NCBI GenBank assembly: GCA_963678085.1
Contig: OY782680.1
Location: forward strand, 806,001-870,000
DNA from: Aliishimia sp963678085
GTDB lineage: Bacteria; Pseudomonadota; Alphaproteobacteria; Rhodobacterales; Rhodobacteraceae
Direction of reading: 5' to 3'
DNA: 64,000 nucleotides
Part shown: piece after piece, positions 25,432 to 33,520 of the stretch
Numbering within the stretch: position 1 is the stretch's first letter
Layout of the letters: every line of letters begins with the position of its first letter
Program-made: the position numbers and the translations under genes
Notes under the pieces: model-generated
Told to the model about the DNA's origin: nothing
Database searches by the model: none
The model's input: the letters and a program-made list of their open reading frames with translations, nothing else

Positions 25432-26729
25432 GCGGGGGTAAAATCCTGCATCAGTTTCGCCATGCCAGAGGAATAGAGCCACGGGCCAATCGCATCTGAT
25501 CGCTCCAAACCCGCCGCTGTGAGCCTGAGCACCGGACCCTGCGTCATCAGCCCTGCTTGCGACAATCGCTCAAGCTCGGGAAAGGCGATGTGCAGCGATT
25601 GCCCAAACAGGTCTTGGAACCGCGCGCAGTTCACCCCCTCTTGATGCAGAAGTGATTTTAGCACATAGCGGCGCATTTTTTCCCCATCAGACAGGGCTAT
25701 GCCATGCGCAACCCGGCCAAAATCTGCGCGGGTTTTCTGAATGTAACGTTGAAGCACGCCCAAGACCGCCGCGCGGGAGACGGCGAAATCCATCGCATAA
25801 TGCAACTCGCGGGTATAGGATCGCGCACCTGGGCCAAGACCGATCATGCCGTCTTCTTGGCAGCTATACTCCCCGCCCAAATCCGGCCCTTTGCGGAAAT
25901 GGCGCATCGAGATTTGTGTGTAGCCCTGCGATAGCAGCAGATCCCGGCCCGTCCGGTAAAGCGTTAGGCGCTGTTCATCCCAGACCTCGGCCCGCCCATC
26001 CAGGCCGGTGCGCGGGCGCACATAAAGCGGATAGAGATAGATCTCTTCGGGTTGCCATGTAAGCGCTTGGCGGATGGAGGCGGCAAAGCTGGCCGGTGTT
26101 TGATTGGCAGCTCCATAAATCAGATCAATGTTGAGCACATCAAAATCCTGCGCGCGAATGCGGTCAAGCGCGGCGCTCACATCGGCCGTTTTCTGCGGGC
26201 GGCCCATGGCTTTGGCTTCGGCCTCGTCAAAGGATTGCACGCCGATGCTGATACGTTGAACGCCCCGCGCACGCAAAAGCTCCAGACGATCGGCGCTGGC
26301 GGTCTTCGGCGAGGTTTCCACACTGGTTGGGCTGTGCTGCGGGCTGGCTTTGAAACAGCGCTCTAGCAGGTTAAAAACCTGGTCAAGCTCCTTGGGGCTG
26401 AGCCAAGTGGGTGTGCCGCCCCCTAGCGCCATTTGCACCGGCGCATCGCCCATTTGCACAGCCTGCGCGGTGGTCTCGGCCTCGCGGGTCAGAGCGGCAA
26501 GATAGGCCTGGGTTATGTCCTCACCTGGATTGACTAGGGTGAAGAGATTGCAAAAGCCGCAGCGCATTTCACAAAAGGGGACATGCACATATAAGAAACG
26601 GTTGGAGCGCTCATCGCGCCAGACCTCTTCCAAGGGCAGGGGCGGCTCAAAGGCGCGATAGGCTGATTTATGCGGATAGGCGTAGGTGTAGCCCTGATAG
26701 GGACGGATCAATTCGGGCGGCAGGCTCAT
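25428..26729 (-). CDS. Radical SAM protein, HemN/HemW-like, STM4012 family
   Basis: A 433-aa protein with the radical SAM motif CEMRCGFC in HVPFCEMRCGFCNLFT near residues 52-60, then the GGGTPTWLS segment, as in HemN/HemW proteins. It differs from real coproporphyrinogen oxidase in its neighbours, which include no haem gene, and it fits the STM4012 family that always travels with STM4011. Overlaps with both neighbours are 4 nt. The C-terminal HemN-like domain is kept. The substrate is unknown. Confidence 0.8.
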   Translation of the reverse strand: MSLPPELIRPYQGYTYAYPHKSAYRAFEPPLPLEEVWRDERSNRFLYVHVPFCEMRCGFCNLFTLVNPGEDITQAYLAALTREAETTAQAVQMGDAPVQMALGGGTPTWLSPKELDQVFNLLERCFKASPQHSPTSVETSPKTASADRLELLRARGVQRISIGVQSFDEAEAKAMGRPQKTADVSAALDRIRAQDFDVLNIDLIYGAANQTPASFAASIRQALTWQPEEIYLYPLYVRPRTGLDGRAEVWDEQRLTLYRTGRDLLLSQGYTQISMRHFRKGPDLGGEYSCQEDGMIGLGPGARSYTRELHYAMDFAVSRAAVLGVLQRYIQKTRADFGRVAHGIALSDGEKMRRYVLKSLLHQEGVNCARFQDLFGQSLHIAFPELERLSQAGLMTQGPVLRLTAAGLERSDAIGPWLYSSGMAKLMQDFTPA

Positions 26730-27526
26730 GTGATTGGCCCCGGCAATATTGCTTCACCATAAGGCACATCCCAGACGGTTTGATGCCCAAGCCGGTGCCC
26801 ATGATAGCCGTCCTCGCCAAAAGCCTCACCGTGATCTGAGCATATGACCAAAAGCGTTGGCCCCTTCAAAGCAGCAAAGAGCAGGGGCAGGGCGGCATCC
26901 AGAGCCTCTAGCGCGGCGGCTTGGCTCTCTGGGCTGTCACGGCGCGCGCCTGCAAGATAGCTATGATGGGGGCTGTGGCATGCCGAAAGGTTCATAAACA
27001 GAAACACCCTCCCTGTGGTTGCCGCGAGCCGCTCGCACGCTTTGGCGACTTGATGCTGCTCAGAGCGCGGGTTTGTGACGCCCATGGCCGCAGACCACCA
27101 GCTTTCACAGAACAAGGCGGGCAAGGTGCGCCCGAGCGGGGTTTGCTTGTTAAAGAACCCAGTGCCGCCGATGCAGATCGTGTGATAGCCTGCGTTCGCA
27201 AAGCCGGTCACGATGTCGGGCGCATCAAATTCCAATGTCTCAGGCCCTGTGGTTTTGCTGCCAGCAAAGCGGGCCGCAAATAGCCGCTTTTCGGTGCTGC
27301 GCTTTGGATCTGCTGGCGTGGGCAAAAACCCCGCAAAGAAGGCGTGATGCGCTGCATATGTAAAGCTTGCGGGGCTGTGCCGATGCTCCAAGCCGCCCAA
27401 AACGCGGCGCAAAACCGGAGTGCGGCCTGCGTTCATCGCCTGCATCGCCACATCATAGCGCAGGCTATCAATGGTGAGCAACAGCACATCATGAGTGCCA
27501 AGACAGGCACGCGCATTAAGCGGCAT
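26726..27526 (-). CDS. Alkaline-phosphatase-superfamily (sulfatase-like) hydrolase, STM4013/SEN3800 family
   Basis: A compact 266-aa hydrolase. The N-terminal metal site is LTIDSLRYD (Asp20), and the C-terminal metal site is CSDHGEAFGEDG followed by a GHQT histidine near residue 252. The sulfatase CxPSR nucleophile motif is absent; Ser54 or Thr56 in SPASFTYAAHH is the likely nucleophile, which suggests a phosphatase or phosphotransferase, not a sulfatase. It has no signal peptide, so it acts in the cytoplasm. It overlaps the ATP-grasp gene by 11 nt. Confidence 0.78.
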   Translation of the reverse strand: MPLNARACLGTHDVLLLTIDSLRYDVAMQAMNAGRTPVLRRVLGGLEHRHSPASFTYAAHHAFFAGFLPTPADPKRSTEKRLFAARFAGSKTTGPETLEFDAPDIVTGFANAGYHTICIGGTGFFNKQTPLGRTLPALFCESWWSAAMGVTNPRSEQHQVAKACERLAATTGRVFLFMNLSACHSPHHSYLAGARRDSPESQAAALEALDAALPLLFAALKGPTLLVICSDHGEAFGEDGYHGHRLGHQTVWDVPYGEAILPGPIT

Positions 27527-28580
27527 GGGATCTTGCCTCTAACATATGCTTGATCTGCCAATCCTGCGGGGTGCGCCCATCAATGGTCATGCGCCGGATG
27601 TGATCACCAAAGGCGTTGACCTCAAGAACATAATGGCGGCGCAGATCGGCAGAAATCGCGATATCGGGCGCAACGCTCAGACTGTTTGGAAAGGCCGCTT
27701 GCACCTTGGCGATTGTGTCCCATAACGCGTCTAAGCGTTCAGGCGCCATCATCGTAAAAAGCCTATCCGCATCAGCACGCTCTGCATCAAGATGTAGATT
27801 TGTGATGGGCCCTTGGCTGAGGCGCAACACTGCAAAGGGCGGGGCATTGCGGATTGCAACGATGCGCAGATCACAGCTGCGCCCATCGACCCCGGCCTTG
27901 GGGATCCAGCGTTCAACATGCAGGCCAAAGGGGTGCAGAAATGTAAACATCTGCTCGATATCTTTGCGGTCGGTGACCTTTTGCACGCGTTTTATCGGCC
28001 TTGGACCAGCTGCGCCGATCGCAAGCGTTGTATAGGCCACCACCTGACCTTTTGGCCCGGCCGTTACCGCCATTGTTCCCGCCGCGCCTGCGCCATAACG
28101 CTGCTTAACAAACAGACGCTTTTGCGCGCGCAGCAGTTCCAGAAAGGCCTCGAAACTGGGGGGCGGGGCAAAAACCTGCGGCACAGGAATGCCTAACGTG
28201 CTTAGATGCGCCGCGCAGCCGGTTTTGTCATAGCACAGCGCGATTTCATCTGGGGAGGCGCTGAGATAAACGCCGGGGGCGACCGCCTCGCGTTGCAGCG
28301 CACGCAACCCAAATGCGAGCTGAGCGGATGAGAGCGGCGATTGACAGGGAAAGCCGCGCCGCCGCGCCTCCTCCTGGCCCGCATCAAGCACCGCTTGCAT
28401 GGCCGCTTCGCTCTCATCGGGCGAGTCAAATCGCAACCAATCCCCTGGGCGCAAATCCGGTTTCTGACCATAGGCCAGGGGGACGATGTTGCTGAGCCCG
28501 GCCCGGTGCGCGGCCTCCTTGAACGCCTCAAAGCGCCGCCCCGGTCCCGAACCTAAAACAACAACGCGGGTCGCGATCAC
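27516..28580 (-). CDS. ATP-grasp-like protein, STM4014 family
   Basis: A 354-aa protein starting with GTG that overlaps the preceding stop as GTGA. It has a N-terminal pre-ATP-grasp-like domain with GSGPGRRFE, then a region with RLFVKQRYGAGAAGTM (an ATP-binding lysine and glycine-rich loop, about residue 170-185) and a C-terminal metal-binding motif LEVNAFGDH near residue 330. ATP-grasp enzymes join carboxylates to amines or thiols with ATP. It probably ligates an unknown substrate with products of the two radical SAM enzymes. Confidence 0.75.
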   Translation of the reverse strand: MIATRVVVLGSGPGRRFEAFKEAAHRAGLSNIVPLAYGQKPDLRPGDWLRFDSPDESEAAMQAVLDAGQEEARRRGFPCQSPLSSAQLAFGLRALQREAVAPGVYLSASPDEIALCYDKTGCAAHLSTLGIPVPQVFAPPPSFEAFLELLRAQKRLFVKQRYGAGAAGTMAVTAGPKGQVVAYTTLAIGAAGPRPIKRVQKVTDRKDIEQMFTFLHPFGLHVERWIPKAGVDGRSCDLRIVAIRNAPPFAVLRLSQGPITNLHLDAERADADRLFTMMAPERLDALWDTIAKVQAAFPNSLSVAPDIAISADLRRHYVLEVNAFGDHIRRMTIDGRTPQDWQIKHMLEARSHAA

Positions 28581-29509
28581 TCGGAAACCGCAATATAATA
28601 GTGCATTTCCCCATCGCCCCAGTCATCAGGCTTTTGCGGATTGGCCAAAATCACACCCGGATATTTTTCTGCAAGCGCTTTTTGCATGTCCGCACTTAGA
28701 TAATGATGCGAGAGATCAAGGGTTTCCAGATGTGCCAGCCGATCTGAGTCCAAAAGCGCCTGCCCGCCTTTATCTGTCAGCGCGCCCATGCTTAGCCCCA
28801 ACTTGTCCAGGCGATCCACCACAACTGATTGGGCAACTGCCGCCGCGATATCGTCTTGATAGGTGCTGTTGTTCAGCGACAGGGATTTTAGGTCAGCAAA
28901 AAGCTCACCCTCCAGCAGCGGCTCAAAATCCGATAGGCTGGTTGTGTCGCCGTAATTCTCGTCCCCGAGCCAAAGTTCGAGATGGGATAAGGGGGCCTGG
29001 GATTCAAGCACCTCATGCACGATGCTTTTGTTCATCCCGCCGGTTTCAATAATCAGCGTTTGCAGGGCGCTATGAATGATCTTTCCGAGTTTGAGGTCAT
29101 TGCCGCCGCGGGCGCGAAAATGCTCAAGCCGTGGAAACGCGGCCCAAAGCGGTGACATATTGCCCTGCTCAATCCACGATATCTCATTTTCTTCGCTGAC
29201 GATATCTCCAACAAAGAGCGCCTTGAGATTGGGCAGGCGCTCTTTTTGAGACACCAATAGCTCAATGGCTGGGTCTGGTGCGACGTCAACGGCTTCACCA
29301 CCCTCCATCCAGAGGCCAAAAATCAGCGCCTCTAAGTTCTCGATACCGGGTTGCTCCAAAAGCTCAGCAAGCAGGGAGTGTATACTGTGATCGTCGTCAT
29401 AAGAGCAGCGCAAACGCACAGCCGTGCTTGAGAAATCTGTGACATCGCCCGCTTTCACGAATTCTTTAACTGGCTTGTCGAAAAATGATGTGAGGTTTTC
29501 GTATAACAT
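28577..29509 (-). CDS. LRR-like protein, STM4015 family
   Basis: First gene of the five-gene operon. The ATG at 29509 (MLYENLTSFF) has AGGTGGA at good spacing and is preferred over an ATG 27 nt upstream. The 310-aa product shows irregular leucine-rich repeats (LSHLELWLGDENYGD, LKSLSLNNSTY, LETLDLSHHYLSADM) in the C-terminal two thirds. It matches the STM4015 family. No catalytic motif is visible. It may be the recognition or scaffold subunit for the enzymes encoded behind it. This is the second LRR gene in the region. Confidence 0.8.
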   Translation of the reverse strand: MLYENLTSFFDKPVKEFVKAGDVTDFSSTAVRLRCSYDDDHSIHSLLAELLEQPGIENLEALIFGLWMEGGEAVDVAPDPAIELLVSQKERLPNLKALFVGDIVSEENEISWIEQGNMSPLWAAFPRLEHFRARGGNDLKLGKIIHSALQTLIIETGGMNKSIVHEVLESQAPLSHLELWLGDENYGDTTSLSDFEPLLEGELFADLKSLSLNNSTYQDDIAAAVAQSVVVDRLDKLGLSMGALTDKGGQALLDSDRLAHLETLDLSHHYLSADMQKALAEKYPGVILANPQKPDDWGDGEMHYYIAVSE

Positions 29510-29597
29510 AAGCTTTCCACCTGGTTGTTGCCGCAAGCTTAATCTGGCGCGGAAAACGGAGTCAAGTCGGCTGATGCGTTGAATTTATTGGTATCTT

Positions 29598-30074
29598 CTA
29601 TCTTTGGGTGAGTTCAGGGCCGCTCTTCGCGTTGGGGCTGTGGCGCATATAGGCACGTCGCAAACATTGCCCGCGCAGATGGACGCGCTCGTGATGATGG
29701 GTTTCAAAACCAAGAGCGGCAAAGGCGGGCTGCGCGTGCAAAGAGGCATGGGTCGAAAGGTCAAGATTTTGCGCCAGGACCGGTGCCATCAAGGCGCGCA
29801 ATAGGCCGCGACCCTGGCAGCGCGGTAGGATAAAGGCATAGTCAATATAGCCATCCCGGCGCAGCGAGATAAACCCAATCGGTCCCGAAAGATCCCGTGC
29901 CACCCAGACCTGTTGCCGCTCCAGCCGTTTCACCCATCCCGGCCCTGGTTTGCGCTTTGGTGCCCAGGCGTGCCGCTCTGGAACCGTATAAAGATCCGCG
30001 CCGCGCACAGCTGCGAAGAACACCTCATAAAGACGCGGCAGATCCCGGCGCGCTGCTGGGCGGACACAGGTCAC
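29598..30074 (-). CDS. GNAT-family N-acetyltransferase
   Basis: A 158-aa acetyltransferase. The acetyl-CoA loop is seen as ILPRCQGRGLLRALM near residues 88-102, after the strand GYIDYAF. The C-terminal histidine-rich ASLHAQPAFAALGFETHHH follows the usual GNAT end with a Phe-Gly-Phe core. Its start overlaps the serB stop by 4 nt, so both are co-transcribed. The substrate is unknown. Confidence 0.85.
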   Translation of the reverse strand: MTCVRPAARRDLPRLYEVFFAAVRGADLYTVPERHAWAPKRKPGPGWVKRLERQQVWVARDLSGPIGFISLRRDGYIDYAFILPRCQGRGLLRALMAPVLAQNLDLSTHASLHAQPAFAALGFETHHHERVHLRGQCLRRAYMRHSPNAKSGPELTQR

Positions 30075-30943
30075 GGCGTCACGAAATCTGAGCGGGCATA
30101 GCCTTGTAGATAGAGCAGGGCTGTTAGATCGCCATGGTTCACGCGCAGATCACACTCTGCGGCCACAACAGGCTTGGCATGCAGCGCCACGCCAGCGCCC
30201 GCACGGCCCAGCATCCCAAGGTCATTGGCCCCATCGCCCACCGCCATCACATCGCACTCAGCGATCCCAAGCCGGGCGGTGATTTCCTCTAACGCATCCA
30301 CCTTGGCTTGCCGCCCCAAGATCGGTTTGCCTGCCTCGCCGGTCAGCACGCCATCCGCCGTCAACAGCGTATTGGCGCGGTTCTCGTCAAAGCCCAGCGT
30401 GGCGGCGACCTTCTGGGTAAAGGCGGTGAATCCCCCCGAGACCAGCGCCGTGTAAGCCCCGCTCGCCTTCATCGTCGCAAGCAGCACATCCCCCCCCGGC
30501 ATATAGGTGATGCGCGTTGCAAGAACCTTGTCGATCACGGTCTCGGGCAGCCCTTTCAGCAGGGCCACGCGCGCCTGCAAAGCCTCTTCAAAATCCAGCT
30601 CACCATTCATGGCGCGGGCGGTGATTTCTTTCACATGCGCGCCCACCCCAGCCTCTTCAGCCAGCTCATCAATGCATTCCTGCTCAATCATGGTGCTATC
30701 CATATCGGCAAGCAGCATCTTTTTGCGCCGCCCCGTGGCGGGCTGCACGGCCAGATCCACGGACATCTGTTGCAAATCCGCCCAGATATCCCATTGATTG
30801 CTGGGAACTTGCGCAATCGAAAACTCCGCCGCCTCATCGGGCGAGAGCCAGAGCGCATCGCCACCGCCCCAAGCGTTGCGAAGGTTTTCAACGAGGCTCG
30901 AGTCCAGCCCCCCAGGTGCGGCAATCAAGGTTACGACATGCAT
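30071..30943 (-). CDS. serB: Phosphoserine phosphatase
   Basis: A haloacid-dehalogenase phosphatase (290 aa) that removes phosphate from O-phospho-L-serine, the last step of serine synthesis. The catalytic DxDxT motif appears as DMDSTMI near residue 80, then the lysine/Asp region with AVGDGANDLGML near residue 240. The N-terminal 75 residues are the usual short extension of this subgroup. It is divergent from serC, with about 160 bp between them, so all three serine-synthesis genes are grouped. Confidence 0.95.
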   Translation of the reverse strand: MHVVTLIAAPGGLDSSLVENLRNAWGGGDALWLSPDEAAEFSIAQVPSNQWDIWADLQQMSVDLAVQPATGRRKKMLLADMDSTMIEQECIDELAEEAGVGAHVKEITARAMNGELDFEEALQARVALLKGLPETVIDKVLATRITYMPGGDVLLATMKASGAYTALVSGGFTAFTQKVAATLGFDENRANTLLTADGVLTGEAGKPILGRQAKVDALEEITARLGIAECDVMAVGDGANDLGMLGRAGAGVALHAKPVVAAECDLRVNHGDLTALLYLQGYARSDFVTP

Positions 30944-31042
30944 GGCGGGTTTCCTATCGTAGTCTGTTTCTGCTCAATTGGAGTGATTTTGCGCCGAGTT
31001 AGCGGAAGTTTCCCTGTTGCGCCAGACCAGTTTCCCCATTAG

Positions 31043-31081
31043 ACGCGTCAGTGGGACACCTCTCCCCAACGAGAGGCGCGT
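31043..31081 (+). ncRNA. Candidate serC leader RNA motif
   Basis: Two stacked helices: ACGCG (31043-31047) with CGCGT (31077-31081), and CCTCTC (31059-31064) with GAGAGG (31071-31076) around a 6-nt loop. The segment 31048-31058 bulges on the 5' side. It lies 20 nt upstream of serC. A conserved serC leader is known in alphaproteobacteria (Rfam), and this structure fits my memory of it. Its ligand or role is unknown to me. Confidence 0.55.
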
Positions 31082-31100
31082 ATCTGAAAGGGTAGCAGTT

Positions 31101-32246
31101 ATGGCTATTAATAAACCGGCAACGCGGCCGGCCAATCCGCGTTTTTCTTCTGGCCCCTGTGCCAAGCCCCCCACATTCAAACTGGATGATCTGGCAGATG
31201 CCGCGCTTGGGCGCTCGCACCGGGCCGCGATTGGCAAAGACAAGTTGAAGGCCGCGATCGAAGAGACGCGCGATTTGCTTGGCATTCCAGCGGAGTATAA
31301 AATCGGGATTGTGCCCGCATCCGATACAGGCGCGGTTGAGATGGCTATGTGGTCCATGCTGGGCGCGCGCCCTTGCACCATGGTCGCTTGGGAGAGCTTT
31401 GGCGCAGGCTGGGTCACGGATGTGGTTAAGCAACTGAAACTCGATGCCGATGTGCGCACCGCCGAGTATGGCGAGATCGTTGATATGGCGGCGGTGGATT
31501 ACGACACAGATGTTGTGTTCACCTGGAACGGCACCACCTCTGGCGTGCGCATGCCCAATGGCGATATGATCCCAGAAGATCGTGAAGGGCTGACGATTTG
31601 TGATGCAACCTCTGCCGCCTTTGCGATGGACCTGCCCTGGGACAAGCTCGATGTGACGACCTTTTCCTGGCAAAAAGTGCTGGGCGGTGAGGCAGCGCAT
31701 GGCATGCTGATCCTGTCCCCGCGCGCGGTGGCGCGGCTGGAAAGCTACACCCCTGCATGGCCTCTACCCAAGATTTTCCGTTTGACCAAAGGCGGTAAGT
31801 TGATTGACGGGATTTTCTCGGGGGCGACGATTAACACGCCGTCGATGCTCGCGGTTGAGGATTACCTGAACTGTCTGAAATGGGCGCGCTCTGTGGGTGG
31901 GCTGAACGGGCTGATTGGCCGCGCTGAGGCCAATGCGCAAACCGTGTGGAATTTCTGCGCCGCCCGCGATTGGATCGACAATCTGGCCGTTGATCCGGCA
32001 ACCCGCTCCACCACCTCTGTCTGCCTGAAATTCACCGATTCGCGTATTGAGGATGGGGCCGCCTTCGCCAAAGCCGTGGCTAAACGCCTGTCGGATGAAA
32101 ATGTTGCCCTTGATATGGGCGCCTATCGCGATGCTCCGGCAGGCCTTAGAATATGGTGCGGCGGCACGGTTGAGACCTCTGACATCGAGGCGATGCTGGG
32201 CTGGCTCGATTGGGCCTATCACACTGAGCTTGAAATATTTTCATAA
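31101..32246 (+). CDS. serC: Phosphoserine transaminase
   Basis: PLP-dependent class V aminotransferase that makes O-phosphoserine from 3-phosphohydroxypyruvate and glutamate; 381 aa, the length of the alphaproteobacterial form. The start at 31101 (MAINKPATRPANPRFSSG) has AAAGGG upstream and follows the leader hairpin. The PLP lysine is in SWQKVLGGEAAHG near residue 195. The 3' end is the source of the duplicated fragment at 32870-32923. Confidence 0.93.
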   Translation: MAINKPATRPANPRFSSGPCAKPPTFKLDDLADAALGRSHRAAIGKDKLKAAIEETRDLLGIPAEYKIGIVPASDTGAVEMAMWSMLGARPCTMVAWESFGAGWVTDVVKQLKLDADVRTAEYGEIVDMAAVDYDTDVVFTWNGTTSGVRMPNGDMIPEDREGLTICDATSAAFAMDLPWDKLDVTTFSWQKVLGGEAAHGMLILSPRAVARLESYTPAWPLPKIFRLTKGGKLIDGIFSGATINTPSMLAVEDYLNCLKWARSVGGLNGLIGRAEANAQTVWNFCAARDWIDNLAVDPATRSTTSVCLKFTDSRIEDGAAFAKAVAKRLSDENVALDMGAYRDAPAGLRIWCGGTVETSDIEAMLGWLDWAYHTELEIFS

Positions 32247-32313
32247 CTCGTCTACACGCCGACCGGTCTAATGTCAGTTAGATGGTCATGTGTAAACGGT
32301 AAGGAGAAGCTCG

Positions 32314-32688
32314 ATGGGTTTCAAAGAAGCAATATCAAGTGGTCTTAAAAACTACGTAAATTTTCAGGGTCGCGCGTCAAGGTCCGAGTACTGGTGGTTC
32401 ATGCTATTCTGGACGATCTGCTATGTGATCACGATAGTCATAGATGGCATCATCGGCATTCAGGTGGTGAGTTCTCTCTTCGCGCTGGGTCTAGGGTTGC
32501 CAACGATCGGCTTGGCAATTCGCCGCTTGCACGATCTTGATCGCTCAGGCTGGTGGTATTTGATCTGTCTCGTCCCAGTGGTTGGCGGGCTGGTTCTCCT
32601 CTATTTCTTTGTCACCAAGGGAACGGAAGGCGATAACCGCTTTGGCGCGGATCCTCTTGGCGGCGTTGATGCCGAGGTCTTTACCTAA
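32314..32688 (+). CDS. DUF805 membrane protein, copy A
   Basis: A 124-aa protein with the DUF805 pattern: GRASRSEYWWF near residue 20, two to three membrane helices, then RRLHDLDRSGWW and a final GDNRFGADP box. SD AAGGAGA lies upstream. DUF805 proteins are small inner-membrane proteins of unknown role. It forms a tandem pair with the copy at 32991 and lies between serC and serA. Confidence 0.9.
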   Translation: MGFKEAISSGLKNYVNFQGRASRSEYWWFMLFWTICYVITIVIDGIIGIQVVSSLFALGLGLPTIGLAIRRLHDLDRSGWWYLICLVPVVGGLVLLYFFVTKGTEGDNRFGADPLGGVDAEVFT

Positions 32689-32692
32689 TTTG

Positions 32693-32717
32693 TCTGCCCG
32701 GCCCTATGTCGGGCAGA
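32693..32717 (+). terminator. Hairpin after DUF805 copy A
   Basis: TCTGCCCG and CGGGCAGA form a perfect 8-bp stem with a 9-nt loop. No long T run follows, so this may be a weak terminator or an RNA end-protecting hairpin. An almost identical hairpin follows copy B. Confidence 0.5.
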
Positions 32718-32797
32718 TCCATCCCTCTTTGCCGCTCTGACCAAGCACAAAGAGCTTAACACTGACATCAGACAAGGAGCCCGAGATGGCCCCCAAA
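32693..32797 (+). repeat. Direct repeat arm 1 (hairpin to serA start)
   Basis: About 105 bp nearly identical to 33415-33520, from the hairpin through the ribosome site to the first four serA codons. It is part of a roughly 0.7-kb tandem duplication. The region after the stop at 32923 also matches the region after the serC stop at 32246. Confidence 0.9.
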
Positions 32798-32923
32798 ATA
32801 CGTATTCCTGACAGACTGTCAGATGACGACTTCCAGATCCGTCGCGACTTGAGCAAAGACGCAGAGGCCCTGCTGGGCTGGCTCGATTGGGCCTATCATA
32901 CTGAGCTTGCAATATTTTCATAA
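32786..32923 (+). pseudogene. Chimeric serA'-'serC mini-ORF left by tandem duplication
   Basis: An open frame of 45 codons. It begins like serA (MAPKIRIPDRLSDDDFQ against MAPKVLISDKLSDAAVQ), has lost about 30 nt in frame, and ends exactly like serC (WLDWAYHTELAIFS). The joint lies at a stretch shared by both genes, gaggc plus tgctgg. It keeps the serA ribosome site and has no internal stop, so it may be translated into a small peptide. It is most simply a relic of the duplication. Confidence 0.8.
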
Positions 32924-32990
32924 CTTATCTACGCACGGGCCGGTCTAATGTCAGTTGGACGGTCATGCGTAAATGTTAAGGAGAAGTTCG

Positions 32991-33410
32991 GTGGAGCTCA
33001 AAGAAGCAATATCCAGTGGTTTTCAAAACTACACAAATTTCCAGGGCCGCGCATCGCGCTCCGCGTTCTGGTGGTGGCAGCTATTCTTTGTGGGTGTTTA
33101 TTTGCTCGTTCATGTAGTCGGGACCGCGATCTTGGTATTCGGGGTGTATATGGAGATGCTGTTCGTCGCTCTGGCTGGGTATATCGTACCGGTAGGACTC
33201 TATGTGTTGGCTATGATCTTGCCGACGCTTGCGGTGACAATTCGTCGGTTGCATGATCTTGATCGCAGCGGCTGGTGGTATTTCATCGGCCTTGTCCCTG
33301 TGGTGGGCATCATTGTTCTGCTCGTATTTTTTTGCACGGAGGGAACGCGGGGCGACAATCGCTTTGGCGCGGATCCTTTGGGCGGGGTTAACACGGAAAT
33401 CTTCACCTAA
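32991..33410 (+). CDS. DUF805 membrane protein, copy B
   Basis: A 139-aa paralogue of copy A, starting with GTG at 32991. This codon aligns with the ATG of copy A and has AAGGAGA at the same distance; an ATG at 32973 is upstream of the ribosome site and not used. It keeps GRASRSAFWWW, RRLHDLDRSGWW and GDNRFGADP. It has 15 extra residues in the membrane region. The flanking DNA is more conserved between copies than the middle of the gene, so the pair has diverged in the hydrophobic core. Confidence 0.88.
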   Translation: MELKEAISSGFQNYTNFQGRASRSAFWWWQLFFVGVYLLVHVVGTAILVFGVYMEMLFVALAGYIVPVGLYVLAMILPTLAVTIRRLHDLDRSGWWYFIGLVPVVGIIVLLVFFCTEGTRGDNRFGADPLGGVNTEIFT

Positions 33411-33414
33411 ATCA

Positions 33415-33439
33415 TCTGCCCGGCCCTTTGTCGGGCAGA
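33415..33439 (+). terminator. Hairpin after DUF805 copy B
   Basis: The same 8-bp stem, TCTGCCCG with CGGGCAGA, as after copy A, with a loop that differs by one base. It lies 70 bp upstream of serA and could attenuate transcription into serA. Confidence 0.5.
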
Positions 33440-33520
33440 TCCATCCCTCTTTGCCGCTCTGACCAAGCACAAAGAGTTTAACACTGACATCAGACAAAGG
33501 AGCCCGAGATGGCCCCCAAA
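33415..33520 (+). repeat. Direct repeat arm 2 (hairpin to serA start)
   Basis: Second copy of the approximately 105-bp sequence seen at 32693-32797, one base longer. This is the functional arm because intact serA follows. Confidence 0.9.

Noticed and set aside
25428..26729. Coproporphyrinogen III oxidase (HemN/HemW) for haem synthesis
   Set aside because: The motif is HemN-like but the gene is embedded in a five-gene operon with no haem genes, and pairs with a second radical SAM protein as in the STM4012 family.
31017..31100. Upstream in-frame extension of serC
   Set aside because: The segment forms the leader hairpins, and MAINKPATRP at 31101 aligns with the usual start of SerC proteins.
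32786..32923. A second functional serA or serC
   Set aside because: The frame is only 45 codons and joins the head of one gene to the tail of the other. It lacks all catalytic parts.
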